A stretch of DNA of 64,000 nt from Linanthus parryae (GCA_023055425.1 JALGPY010000009.1:20791775-20855774); one strand, 5' to 3'; counted from the first letter of the stretch, positions 22,668 through 33,193 are shown. Notes: generated by a model not told the origin, from the letters alone. Numbers and translations are program-made.

Positions 22668-23758
22668 CTCCCTCCGTTTCGCCAGATTCTTCAAAATTTC
22701 CTTTTTGGGCGTTTCGCCAGATTCTTCAAAATTTCTAAATATGGAAACTTTGATACTGACAAAATACCATCCTACCCTTAATAAAAAAATACATCCACCA
22801 ATCTATAACTAATCAGATTAGAATAATAGTTGGCCCAAACACAATCAACCCACTTTATACAACCCATAACCTAACAACTACCCAAACATAACCCTATCCC
22901 CTCTTCTTATTTCTTCCTCTGTTCTTCATACCGCCGCACAACACACACACACAGAGAAAGAGAGAGGGACACACAGAGAAAGAGAGAGGGAGAGGGAGAG
23001 AGTGCAGAGAGAGAGGGAGGGAGTGCAGATCGGTGGTGAAAGAGTTGATAGCATCTCCATCTCCTCTTCAGACAAAAAAGCGAGAGAGAGATGAATAAAG
23101 GAGATCGATGAAGAGGCGAGACCAGATCGAGGATCTGCTCGTCTCCATCCCATCTCTCTGTTCTTTCTTTGTTTTCTGATGAGGCAGATCGGCGAGTTCC
23201 ACGGCGAGACCGAAGTCGAAGTCGCGGCGAAGGTGAATCGAAATAGTTACAAGGTTCTTGTTGTGTTCCCAGTTCTCGTCTCCATCCCATCTCTCTGTTC
23301 TCTGTTCCCTCTGGATTCCCGCAGTCATGGGCTATTGCCGACAAACAACGGCAAGTCGGCGACAAGGTCCGAATCGGCAACAACTCCTCTCAATCGATCT
23401 ATTAGGGGACGATCTACAACCTCCGGGTACTCTTCGAAGCAAACCCGAGAGAAAAGAGTAACAAACGGTTCTGCTCTTCTTCATCTTCTTCACCCGCTTT
23501 CTTCTTTCTTATTCTTCTCCCACTCATTTCTGTAGATCGCTTATCTCTCTCTTTTTTTCTAGATCTGTTCGATGTTGATCTTTGTGATGATAAATCTGTT
23601 CTTGTATGTTCTTGTTGTGTTAATCTGGAAGTGGCCGAAGAAGGTGGATTTGTGAGAGGGGAATTAATAAAAGAAGAAGGGGTAAAATAGTCATTTGAGT
23701 GGGTTTCTTAATCGCCGTGCCCATAAAGTTTTTGAAGTATCTGATGAAACAGAGGGAG
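22668..23758. mobile_element. Stowaway-like (Tc1/mariner) non-autonomous element
   Basis: The ends are CTCCCTCCGTTTC and its inverse GAAACAGAGGGAG, flanked by TA on both sides (22666-22667 and 23759-23760). The right LTR of the host element has the same site empty (AAGTATAACAG at about 25568-25578), so both limits and the TA duplication are directly confirmed. At 1091 bases it is long for a Stowaway MITE. The centre is GA/CT rich with a GC-rich block (23090-23470) that looks unlike the terminal regions. No transposase frame is visible. A 24-base terminal segment is duplicated near 22677 and 22711. Confidence 0.88.
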
Positions 23759-23796
23759 TATAACAGATTAAAAACTTCATTCTTATCCGCATAGGT

Positions 23797-23875
23797 GTGT
23801 TGGCAAAGTTGGCAATTGCTGGCAATTGTATGTCTTGACAAAGAGATGTTGGGTTCGAGTCACCCTGCCAGCACC
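23797..23875 (+). repeat. tRNA-like segment in LTR (second)
   Basis: A-box-like TGGCAAAGTTG and B-box-like GGTTCGAGTC are present. In the right-LTR copy (25607-25677) the outer bases GTGCTGGCA and TGCCAGCAC are perfectly complementary, like an acceptor stem. The overall length of about 70-80 bases also fits a tRNA. It is a tRNA-derived relic carried by the LTR and not a canonical tRNA gene. Confidence 0.55.
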
Positions 23876-24776
23876 AGCTATACTTTGTAGATATTTTTGA
23901 GAATTATTTCCATTAATTACAGAAGCCTCCCCCAAATTCCGCCGAAATAACACAGACCACCCCCATAAATAGAGCCTCCCACCTTCATTTCAAATTTACA
24001 CATACCTCCCCCACTTCTCTAAATACTTGTTTTGATAGTTAGTTGTTCCGATTAACTTTCCGAAATTAAAAATTTAATTATTTTTATTAGTTTCTCAACT
24101 CACTTGAGATTCGAAAAAGAGAGAATTGTCAATTTACTAGCAAGACTATAGCCGATTTATTACACAAAAGATAGAGATTCGTTAACTTTACTAGTAACAC
24201 TATAGCCGGTTTATCATACGAAGATTTGCTGAATTCGTTTCAAAAGGAGATTTCGACTTCTAATAAAGGCAGGGGAAATATAGTTTTCACGTCTACTGTG
24301 ATTACGGTCTATGCACGTACTTATATGCTTATATGTTGATTGTTAAGTTATTGTTTGTTATTCGCATGAAGTATAAAGCATGATAATTATGTGATTCGTG
24401 ATCGATGTTACAGTTTAATTGATTATTATATTTCTACGCCAGTGGTTAGGCGGTACGTACTCGGCTTTTTGCTCACCCTAAAATAACTAAAGGTATCAGA
24501 ACGGATCGATCGCAGATTATAGACGGACTAGATTTATTGCGTTTTTGAATATTTGTAATATTTCTTAATATTTGTGTATTTAATATTTGTAAATTATTAT
24601 TGATCAAATGAATAGTAAAAAATACTTTTTATTGAAATCGAAAAGACTTGTCTATTTCTAAGCTTGCGCTATTTTTTACTGAAAAGTTCGTATTTCGTCG
24701 CGGCCGAAAAGCACGCGTTTACTCTGATAAATTCGTAATCAACGTAAAAAGAGAAAAAAAGGTACATGTCATGACA

Positions 24777-25121
24777 AGTGGTATCAGAGCGTGAGCCGGG
24801 CCGGTGTGTTAAATCCACCTTACCCGGCATTTGCCTCCGGGACTCGGTCTTGACTAACTTGATCCAAGCGAGTTATGCCGAATACGTTTTGGGGTAGAGT
24901 GTGGTACCTACATCGCTCGTCTCCTACGCACGGGACTGGGTCTTAGCTAACTTGATCCAAGCGAGATATGCCGGGGCGCAAGGGGAGTTGTGTAGGCACG
25001 CTGTCTGGCTCTGCAAAAGTGATGAGATTGTTTATGTCATGATAAGAATGATTTTCAAATAGAAACATACAATAGTTAAAAGTTTAATTTCAGGGACGAA
25101 TTTTTTATAAGGAGGGAAAAA
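24777..25121 (+). other. 345-base internal region without coding capacity
   Basis: After the primer site, a segment holding ACTTGATCCAAGCGAG is present twice (near 24860 and 24951), giving a direct repeat of about 90 bases. The end is an AT-rich stretch and a purine tract, AAGGAGGGAAAAA. No frame resembles gag or pol. Confidence 0.8.
24779..24790 (+). other. Primer binding site
   Basis: TGGTATCAGAGC starts two bases after the left LTR, the initiator Met-tRNA type site. Confidence 0.88.
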
Positions 25122-26617
25122 TGTAATAACCCACATTTTTAAGCATGTTTTAAATGTACTTAAATGTTAATTTTATGCTTTTATATCATATTATTTATAT
25201 TTTTATAATTGAATTGAATGTATCATTTGTGTAATAACATGTTAAGATGTATATGTTTCATTTATTTTACATATTTTCTTGACAAATAGTAGCATCTTAT
25301 TTTTATTGATTTATAAATAGATATAGAATAACATGAAATAAAAATATTAAAAGGAAGTTTCTTAAGGACAATGTTTAGTTTGGTTAAGTGATATTATTTT
25401 TGATAAATATCAGAAAGTTAATGATATGAATAAAACTGTGTCAATTATATCACCATTGGGTTGCTGGCGCAATGGTTTGTGACGTGTGTGCAGGTACTCG
25501 CCTGCCTGGGTTCGACTCACCTATCTGCTTCATATTTTTTATTTTATTTGATATTTATCCTCTTAATAAGTATAACAGATTGAAAGCTTCATTCTTATTC
25601 ACATAGGTGTGCTGGCAATTGCTGGCAACTGTATGTCTTGACAGAGAGGTGTTGGGTTTGAGTCACCCTGCCAGCACTTGCTATACTTTTTAGATATTTT
25701 TCAGAATTATTTCCATTAATTACAGCAGCCTCCCCCAAAGTCGGCCGAAATGACTTTTCAGATATTTTTCAGAATTATTTCCATTAATTACAGCAGCCTC
25801 TCCCAAAGTCTGCCGAAATGACATAGACCACCCCCTGGACAGCCCCCCCCCCCCCCCATAAATAGAGCATCCCACCTTCATTTCAAATTTACACCTTCCT
25901 CCCCCCACTTCTCTAAATACTTGTTTTGATAGTTAGTTGTTCCGATTAACTTTCTGAATTCAAAATTTATTTACTTTTATTAGTTTCTCAACTCACTTGA
26001 GATTCGAAAAAGAGAGAATTGTCAATTTACTAGCAAGACTATAGCCGGATTATTACTTAAGCTATGTCAATTCATTTCAAAAGCGGGATTCGACTTCTAA
26101 TAAAGGTAGGGGAAATATAGTTTTCAGGTCTACTGTGATTACGGTCTATGCACGTAATTATATGCTTATATGTTGATTGTTAAGTTATTGTTTGTTATTC
26201 GCATGAAGTATTGAGCATGATAATTATGTGATTCGTGATCGATGTTACAGTATTATTATATTTCTACGACAGTGGTTAGGCGGTACCTACTGGGCTTTTT
26301 CTCACCCTAAAATAATTACAGGTATCGGAACGGATCGATCGCAGATTATAGACGGACTAGATTTATTGCGTTTTTGAATATTTGTAATATTTCTAAAGAT
26401 TTGTGTATTTAATATTTGTAAATTATTATTGATCAAATGAATATGAAAAATTACTTTTTATTGAAATCGAAAAGACTTGTCTATTTATAAGCTTGCGCTA
26501 TTTTTTATCGAAAAGCGAATAGGTTCGTATTTCCGTCGCGGCCGAAAAGCGCGCGTTTACTCTGATAAATTCGTAATCAACGTAAAAAGAGAAAAAAAAA
26601 ATGTACGGGTCGTGACA
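25122..26617 (+). repeat. 3' LTR of coding-free element
   Basis: It matches the left LTR without the Stowaway-like insertion. It has its own tandem duplication of about 70 bases (two copies of a segment with CATTAATTACAGCAGCC near 25710 and 25780) and a C-homopolymer at about 25844-25857. It ends GTCGTGACA before ACTCT. Confidence 0.88.
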
Positions 26618-27320
26618 ACTCTTCCTTTAGTCTTGCCATTAATTGTGAAAGTAAAGGAAACCGTGGAGATACATTCGTGAACGAGTCTAATCATCGCTGG
26701 CGAAATCCCGTCTCCGACATAGATGCCTCCAAAAAATACCATTCCACTTTGTCTTACACTTTTTCCATGTCAGGCTTGACTGCCATGAATCCCGTCTCTC
26801 CTTTTTTTCTCGTCCACATAGAGTATAAAATTTCAAAGCCAACAAGGATGTTATCTATAATGAGCCTAACCTGATACAAAACACACTCTGATACTACGAG
26901 ATAATGTCATCAAGGACTAGTTCCAGTCTATTAGCGATTGTCTTAGAAACAATCTTATAAATCACAGAACATAGACGAATTTGGCGAAGATCACTCGTAG
27001 ATCGAACATGTTTCACTTTAGGGATGAGGGCAGTGACTATGATGTTGAAACCCTCAATACTCCAGTTGTCGTTCAGTATCTGAAGGAAAGTATTAAAGAC
27101 TTCATAATCACAATTTTCTTGAAAAAATAGAGCTGGGAAAACATTTGTCCTCAGAGTTTTTGTTGGACCCATCTGACTGAGTGCCAACTCGATATCTTTC
27201 CATGTGTGTTCAAGCTCCACATATTTTCTTTCGTTCGTAAGTTGTGTATGCACCGTCATCTCATCCATGCTTGGGCCGATGAGTTCGTTAACAAAAGATA
27301 GACTTGAAGTGATCCTCAAG
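26618..27320 (-). pseudogene. LINE RT, N-terminal part
   Basis: The reverse frame 27319-26894 reads ALFFQENCDYEVF, then IIVTALIPKVKHV, then LCSVIYKIVSKTIANRLELVL, the early RT landmarks of plant L1. After a break, 26742-26618 reads CISTVSFTFTINGKT, which continues beyond the LTR insertion into 22215. It is broken by stops and split by insertion. Confidence 0.85.
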
Positions 27321-27370
27321 GATTGAATTCATGTCATAACTGGACAAGTGCCAAATGCCATTGTTATCCT

Positions 27371-27724
27371 CTAAACCGCTGAGGTAATTTCTGGCTTTTC
27401 GGATCGAAGCCCTTTCATGAAAAAACCCCGCATTGCGGTCCCCTTCCTTTGACCACTAAATTCTCGATTGTAATCACATAATCTCTTTGTTATCCAGCAA
27501 CGCGTTAAGCTCTTTCTTACACAGACTGATTTTCTCGAAAACATCGTCAACATTATTACTTCCTTGTAGAACTTGAGTTTTGTCGCGCAAGAATCGTCTT
27601 CACATTCCAAAAACCAGTGTGGTCCCACTGTCTCAAACGTTTGTCGTGGCATCCAATTTTCAGTCCAGATCCAAATCATACATCTCAGTCCAATTGCTCT
27701 GAATAAATGGTTTGCAATCCTCAT
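27371..27724 (-). pseudogene. LINE endonuclease-RT linker
   Basis: An open reverse frame of 117 codons lies between the endonuclease and RT remnants, where L1 ORF2 has a poorly conserved linker. It holds no recognised motif, and its position is the only basis for the call. Confidence 0.45.
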
Positions 27725-27789
27725 GGTAAATCCACATATCTTTGAAATGGAATCACTCCTTCTTTGTCTTCATCAGATTCCAACAAATT

Positions 27790-28430
27790 CCTATGGAAGG
27801 TGATCAGAAACGGCCTCCGTAAGGTGAGTGAACTTACCACCCTCGAACAAATCAAGCCAAGAGGCTTTAGCCACATATCTATCAAGCCTCTCATGAATGT
27901 GTTGTTTGTTTCTTGGATTACTCATCCAAGTGAATATGTTCCCTCTGTAACTCAAATCAAATAGTTTGTTCGAGGACAAGGCTGACATGAATAGTCCATA
28001 AGCTGTTGATCAACAGGACGACCTCCTTGCTTTTCGTCTTCAGACACAAACACGTTGAAATCACCCACAACACACCATGGATGTTGTTGGTATTACGAAG
28101 AATTCCAAACAATTCATACAAATTTCTTCGTTCGCTACTGTCAGGCTTCCCATAGAAACCTGATAGATGCCTCTGCACCTGTAGGTTATGATCAATCACT
28201 AAGCAATGAACTTCGAACATTTAAGAATCCTGACATCCAAATGGTCATGCCAAAGAAGGGCTAGTTCTCCACTATGCCTTACACAATCAACTTAAAAATT
28301 TACTCGAGATTTCACCTGCTCCATCTTCGCGGATGTCAAATATGAGTGTGCATTAAGAAGAAAATTTTGGAGGACTTCCCTCCAACGAGGTTTTGACGCT
28401 CTAACGTAACGGAGGCTCCGAAGCCCCCAT
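27790..28430 (-). pseudogene. LINE AP-type endonuclease remnant
   Basis: The reverse frame 27988-27791 reads DLSYRGNIFTWMSN, then HIHERLDRYVA, and ends SDHLP, matching the C-terminal half of the exonuclease-endonuclease-phosphatase fold, with the catalytic S-D-H. 28220-27957 carries LSGFYGKPDSSERR, the family G-F-Y-G-x-P landmark. Frames change between them. The N-terminal catalytic part is worn. Confidence 0.8.
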
Positions 28431-28434
28431 ATGT

Positions 28435-28987
28435 TCAAGCTAACTGCATTCGTGATAATTGTCGGGGCTGCGCCGGAGTCGTCGCCATTGGTGTTTTGGT
28501 GTTCTTTTGGGCTTCTTCATTCACTTTCGAGCTTTTGTTCTCGTTGATTGCAGTTACAAGATCGTTGGAGCTATTGTCGAATCTAACTGAACTTAACGGC
28601 CTGTCACAGATCTTTTCCATTGGTTTCGGACTCAGAAAAATCTGCGTGGTCGTCATCTTTGCCGCAACTTCTTTTGAAGCCCTCACTTCCGTTGTTTTTT
28701 TAGCTTCTTCTTTGCCCGGTGAATAATTTGTCCACAGTTCCTTGCCTCTATCGATGGGCACGGCAGCGGTGTCCACATGAGAAGCCTCTGCAAGTAGGTT
28801 ATTGTACATCACTTTTGAGGCGAGCATGATCTCCTTTACCATCAAACCTTGCGAGTCATCAGTATCCCTCCCCGAATTTGACCGACCATTATCTTTGTCC
28901 GATTGATCCTCGCCATCCATTTCCTCATAAACCTTTTTCCGGCCCTTGCCTTGGGTTATCACCTCGATCAGTGCCAACTGGGTTATC
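28435..28987 (-). pseudogene. LINE ORF1 C-terminal remnant
   Basis: A reverse open frame rich in Lys, Glu and Ser, lying directly upstream (on this strand) of the endonuclease. It resembles the low-complexity tail of plant L1 ORF1. The frame runs into the hAT-like insertion at 28987, and its continuation resumes at 29603-29700. No zinc knuckle is visible in the surviving part. Confidence 0.55.
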
Positions 28988-29602
28988 CATAGTTTTAAAA
29001 TCGGACCGGAGTGGCGAACCGGTGCTTGACCGGTCCGGTTCAAAAATCAGATGCACAAGAATCGGGCCACGTCATTCTAACCGGCGGTTGAACTGCCGAA
29101 CCGATCGAACCAGCCAATGTTTGACCTGCGCGATTCGTTAGTTAAAATGAATTAAGCGCTGCTGCAGGGATTCGAACCCCGCTGCAGGGATTCGAACCCC
29201 AAACTTCACGTTTGGAGCATGTGAAGCTAACCACCATGACCACCATGCCAACAACTCCTCTGTGTTGTGAAAAGAGTAATCCAATTACTTAATCTTTTTC
29301 ATCTAATAATAAACCTTTCCAACTACTAGTTGAGTTCTATTGTTTCTATTTTTTATTGGATAAATATATTGTTAAACTTAGGACTGATGCTTTTTTTTTT
29401 TAACTTACTAAAAACTGGTGTTTGATGAATATATATATTTTTGTACTTTTTTTTGTTAGGATTATTATATTTTTATTAAAAATGTATAATTATTCATTAT
29501 TAAAAAAGGTGCGGTTCGACTGGTTGAACCACTGGTTCGACCAGTTGAACCACAAACCAGTACTTCACCGGTCCGATGGCCGGTCCAGTTTTTAAAACTA
29601 TG
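28988..29602. mobile_element. hAT-like MITE (CATAGTTTTAAAA ends)
   Basis: Terminal inverted repeats are CATAGTTTTAAAATCGGACCGG on the left and its inverse on the right (CCGGTCC...TTTTTAAAACTATG). The outer 8 bases, GGGTTATC and GATTTGTC, match at 5 of 8 positions, consistent with an aged hAT duplication. A related element at 41203-42014 has a better-preserved duplication. The interior has many CCGGTT/AACCGG motifs and a tRNA-like segment on the reverse strand (29158-29250). It interrupts LINE ORF1. Confidence 0.7.
29158..29250 (-). repeat. tRNA-like segment inside hAT-like MITE
   Basis: On the reverse strand there is an A-box-like region (TGGTTAGCTTCACATG) followed by the B-box GGTTCGAATCCC. 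The 20-base block with the B-box is tandemly duplicated (GCTGCAGGGATTCGAACCCC on the + strand, twice). It is probably a SINE or tRNA relic carried by the element. Confidence 0.5.
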
Positions 29603-29867
29603 GATTTGTCATCTACGGTCTGTGAAGTGATGTTATTTCGGCGGTCCGTAATGCCCTTAAACTTCGCCTGTTGTTTACTTGGCGGTGCTTTGAAAACCAA
29701 CTATTAGCTAAAGCTTGGATTTTCATTTATCTTTTTGTTTTCGGTCTTTCGCTCGCACTGATCACTGAAGTGAGTGTACCTCTCGGGTAATTTTGAAAGT
29801 ACAAATTTCACCAAAAACTACAGTGTTCATATCTTTTTTAAAGAGTGTTCGCATATATTTTTGTTGC
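29603..29867 (-). pseudogene. LINE ORF1 continuation and unresolved 5' end
   Basis: The reverse frame from about 29700 down to 29603 (MVFKAPPSKQQAKF) joins ORF1 across the hAT-like insertion. From 29720 to 29867 I see no coding signal. Confidence 0.4.

Positions 29868-29945
<78 letters not shown>
29868..29945. repeat. (TAA)n microsatellite
   Basis: About 26 uninterrupted TAA units. The same repeat resumes on the far side of the Mutator-like element (31295-31311), so the element went into the microsatellite. Confidence 0.95.
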
Positions 29946-31294
29946 GGGTAAATTACAGATACATGACCTATGGTTTGGACTTGGTTCACTTAAGTGACCC
30001 GTGGTTTGAAAAGTTACAGTTAACTAACCTGTGGTTTGTTCCGTCTTTCAGATAAGTTTTCCATCCATTTTTCGGTTAGTAAAAAGTTTGACTAATTACA
30101 ATATAACCCTTGTAATTAAAGTTAATGTTAAGAAAGACATTTTAAATTAATAAAATATGAAAAACAAATATAAAAAGAGAAAAAAATTGAAATAATTTGG
30201 AACACGAAGAGGAAGGAGGTGAGAAGAAGAAAAATGGTGTGAAAGAAGGTGTAATCTTGAACACGAAGAGGAAGGAGGAGAGAGGAAGGTGGAGACAAAC
30301 CAAGAGGAGGAGGAGCAAATCTTAAGAATTAATAAAACTATAATAAAACAATAAGCGCTGATATAAATGTCATGGATACACATATCCAAAAGAAATACAG
30401 TACAATAGAACGAAACAATCATTTGAAGTTTTCTAAAAAAACGATCATTTGTAGCAGACCCTCTACACATTTATCACCATCTTACTCAATCCACCACTGT
30501 CTCACTCAAATTATACACATCCAAAAAATAATATGCATCTTTATATATCCAAATCCATTAGAAGTTTACCCATAAACTGCACAAATTTTGTGTAATTTGT
30601 AGCAAATTTCTTTACAATCAATTAGACCTTGAAGAGGAGAGAGAGGGGGAGGGAAAGAGAGAGACAGAGAGAGAAAGAGGCGAGCAATCGCCGGCGTTGA
30701 AAACGGCTAACAACTAAACAATTCGTCCGATAATCTCCCCTACCCTACTCGAAACTTAGGCGACGGCGGAGGAGACCCTCAACAGCGCCGCCTCCCAATC
30801 CCGCCTTGACTCTATAACCCTAACAAATCCTTCATGCTTCCTGGTATTCAACTTCTGAAATGTCCCCACCACTCTGTGTTGCCACATTCAGAGCCAGATT
30901 CGTGGTCGATAGATATATAGAGAGAGGGGCAAAGGAAGATGAATGGTTCTTCTTCCTCATTACTTCTTTTGAGAAAAATTCTTCCTCTCTATTTTTTCAT
31001 CCGAGTGTTTTCAAATTATTTTTTAAAACAATTAATTATTTTTTTTGTTTTAAGTTCATTTTTTTTAGAAATCTTTTTTTTTTAAGTTGAATTGAACCAG
31101 AGGGGGTGTTTGCAAAAAAAGAGTACTAGAGGGGGTTAAATGTAGTTAACACGTTGTTTATTAACGGAAAAATGGATGAAAAACCTCTCTGAAAGACGGA
31201 ACAAACCACAGGTTAGTTAAGTGTAACTTTTCAAATCACGGGTCACTTAAGTGAACCGAACCCAAACCACAGATCGTGTATCTGTAATTTACCC
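29946..31294. mobile_element. Mutator-like element with long TIRs
   Basis: Long terminal inverted repeats of about 130 bases start GGGTAAATTACAGATACA on both ends (left 29946-30078, right about 31162-31294 inverted). TIRs over 100 bases fit Mutator-like elements. The target duplication cannot be read because both flanks are (TAA)n. No transposase frame is visible. A GC-rich, purine-rich core (30630-30840), unlike the AT-rich arms, could be a captured gene fragment, as in Pack-MULEs. Confidence 0.7.
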
Positions 31295-31311
31295 TAATAA
31301 TAATAATAATA

Positions 31312-31379
31312 ATTAGAAGAAGAAGTTCACTCTTTTCTCTTTTCTCTTTTCTCTTTTATTTTTTCTCTTTTCTCCTAGG
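31312..31379. other. CT-rich stretch before LINE insertion
   Basis: Pyrimidine-rich TTTTCTC repeats. Before the LINE inserted at 31380-31393, this stretch lay about 200 bases upstream of the AP2S start codon and could have been part of its promoter or leader (plant Y-patch-like). That role is inference. Confidence 0.35.
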
Positions 31380-31819
31380 AAGAAAGAGGAGTTATCATCA
31401 GAGAATAGTGAAACTTGAAAAGGAGGACTCTCTGAGTTTTAGAACCCTATAATGAGCATTATCACACCTTAACATACAGTGGTGGTGAATCAATCATTCA
31501 CGCGAATGAAACGTTTTTTGCTTGTTGAACTTCGCATATGCTCTCTAGAATAACACTTTCTACTTGATTCCCCAACCCTGTTTACAATCTTTGTTTGACA
31601 GTTACTTTAACCCTGATTTCGCGGCTTTCCTTTTCACATAGCTTTCTCAAGTAGTTATCTCCATCCTATGGAGATAACTGCCTAAATAACTACCCTCTTT
31701 TAAATTTCTTAGCAGTCTCCGACAGTTAAAAGTCGGTTATCTGCTGATTTATACCCTTAAACTCCTTTTTCTGCTACTTCCCTACGTTTTCCAAACACTG
31801 AAATTTCACTGCAATCATC

Positions 31820-33193
31820 ATGGCATCAAGTTCACGGAGCAATCAACTGGATTTCCTATCCGGAAAAACACCGGAGGAAATAAATGACATGATGTTCCAT
31901 CTCCAACTTACGGACAAGGAGAAAACAGCGTGTCGGGTCCAGGAATCATCACTTGCTGAAGGGCAAGAGATCTGTCGCCGCAGTATCTTTGGTAAGATAA
32001 TCACAACCCGAAACATTAACATTAGCCATCTGAAAAATGTTATGTCTAGGGCTTGGAAAGATCCGGAAGGTTTTGAAGTGAAAACCTTAGGAGCAAATTT
32101 ATTCCAATTTGTTCTTGAATCGGAGAAACAGGTGGAGTCTATTATGGAATCGCAGCCTTGGTTTTACAAAGGGGATATGATAGTCATGGAAAAATGGTAC
32201 CGATGGAGGAAAATGCTGGAAATACGCTACAACAGGGCCCTCATTTGGATGCAGATTTGGTACCTATCCCCGGACTGCCAAACAAAAGCAGTTGCAGAGG
32301 ATATTGGTAAGTCTATTGGTACAGTACATGAAATTGTTATTCCCACAACAGGCCCCCTAGTCGGACGTTGTATCCGCATGAAAATAATGATTGATGTTGG
32401 TGAACCACTCAGCCGTGCGGCACTGGCAACAATTTCTGCAGAGCGTCAGGAATGGGTCCTCATTCGCTATGAGAAGTTGCCCAACCTATGTCATCATTGT
32501 GGTCGGATGGGACACGAAATTAAGGAATGCCCCATAGCACTCCGTTTGGGTATTCCTCTTGAGGATATTCCCTTACGTTATGGGAATTGGATGACGGCGA
32601 ATGCAATGCTGAACTTTGTGTTAGGATATAACACGGACATGTCATCTGCTTTTGGACCATCAACTTTGTCTCCTGCAGAGCGTAAGCAGAAATTTCATAT
32701 GGACAGTGTGCAAAGGAATGACTTTACGGGAGGCAGCCAAGAGGAAAGCGACTCCGAGCCTGACCCCGAGTCTGATGAGGGACAGTTTCTTTCCCGACAA
32801 CGTGAAAAGGCATCACACCGTGAGTATCTAGCAGAAATGTCGGACGCTGATGTGGGTCAAGATGATCCTATCCCTGAGGAAGAGGAATTCTCCACCCACC
32901 AGAGCCGTAACAAACAACGTTTTTTCAATGTTGCACCTTTCCATGAGAGATTTGTTAGAGGTGGTAATTTGGGAGAGGCATTGGATAATGCGGTAAGAGA
33001 CTTCATCCCAGATTTCCAAAATAGTGCCAGTCCCCCTTCTCTTACTGGTGATAAAAGATCACTGGAAGATAGGACAGACCCAGAGGAGTTCCCAGGAACG
33101 GAAGCAAAAAGAGCAAAATCGGGAAATCGAGACGAATCTCTTTCCCCAACATCGGCAGAGGTTGGCTCGGGCCAACCCTGCCGTCCGCAATGA
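31820..33193 (+). CDS. LINE ORF1 (DUF4283, CCHC zinc knuckle)
   Basis: An intact 457-residue frame. Residues about 45-190 look like the DUF4283 domain of plant LINE ORF1/gag-like proteins (SIFGKIITTRNI; FYKGDMIVMEKW). It is followed by a zf-CCHC_4 knuckle, CHHCGRMGHEIKEC, at residues 224-237. The C-terminal half is acidic and disordered. In the family this protein binds the LINE RNA and forms the ribonucleoprotein with ORF2. The ATG at 31820 follows a leader of about 425 bases. The stop TGA overlaps the ORF2 ATG in an ATGA (33190-33193), suggesting reinitiation as the way ORF2 is translated. No break is seen in this frame. Confidence 0.9.
   Translation: MASSSRSNQLDFLSGKTPEEINDMMFHLQLTDKEKTACRVQESSLAEGQEICRRSIFGKIITTRNINISHLKNVMSRAWKDPEGFEVKTLGANLFQFVLESEKQVESIMESQPWFYKGDMIVMEKWYRWRKMLEIRYNRALIWMQIWYLSPDCQTKAVAEDIGKSIGTVHEIVIPTTGPLVGRCIRMKIMIDVGEPLSRAALATISAERQEWVLIRYEKLPNLCHHCGRMGHEIKECPIALRLGIPLEDIPLRYGNWMTANAMLNFVLGYNTDMSSAFGPSTLSPAERKQKFHMDSVQRNDFTGGSQEESDSEPDPESDEGQFLSRQREKASHREYLAEMSDADVGQDDPIPEEEEFSTHQSRNKQRFFNVAPFHERFVRGGNLGEALDNAVRDFIPDFQNSASPPSLTGDKRSLEDRTDPEEFPGTEAKRAKSGNRDESLSPTSAEVGSGQPCRPQ

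Larger units (their letters stand above)
22216..24776 (+). repeat. 5' LTR of coding-free element
   Basis: Without the insertion at 22668-23758 and its TA duplication, about 1.47 kb remain, close to the 1496-base right LTR. It contains two tRNA-like segments (22551-22616 and 23797-23875) and a CACACACA/GAGA-rich block that belongs to the insertion. Confidence 0.88.
22216..26617 (+). mobile_element. Coding-free Gypsy-type LTR element
   Basis: The LTRs are 22216-24776 and 25122-26617, and the internal region is only 345 bases. A perfect 5-bp duplication, ACTCT, lies at 22211-22215 and 26618-26622. The LTRs start TGTAATAACCC and end TGACA. The primer site TGGTATCAGAGC is at 24779-24790 and a GGGACGAA...AAGGAGGGAAAAA purine segment precedes the 3' LTR, as in chromovirus-type Gypsy elements. 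No gag or pol is present, so movement would have needed proteins in trans. The left LTR is longer because it holds a 1.1-kb Stowaway-like insertion that is absent from the right LTR. It interrupts the reverse-strand LINE RT. Confidence 0.9.
19990..29720 (-). mobile_element. Decayed L1-type LINE (reverse strand), split
   Basis: On the reverse strand, reading from high to low coordinates, the parts of a plant L1 appear in order. The ORF1 tail is at 29720-29603 and 28987-28435, endonuclease at 28430-27790, RT at 27320-26618 and 22215-21900, the post-RT region and zf-RVT to about 20613, and an RNase H domain to about 20060. Two later insertions split it: an LTR element (22216-26617) inside RT and a hAT-like element (28988-29602) inside ORF1. 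Many stops and frameshifts are present. RT reads FVDD where most L1 RTs have FADD. The 5' end is not resolved. Confidence 0.85.

Noticed and set aside
22907..23383. Reverse open frame of 158 codons rich in Ser/Leu
   Set aside because: It is a translation of GA/CT low-complexity sequence inside the Stowaway-like element, with no domain. Several overlapping frames are equally open.
29774..30055. Forward open frame of 93 codons with a long isoleucine run
   Set aside because: The run is a translation of the (TAA)n microsatellite and the flanks are a transposon end.
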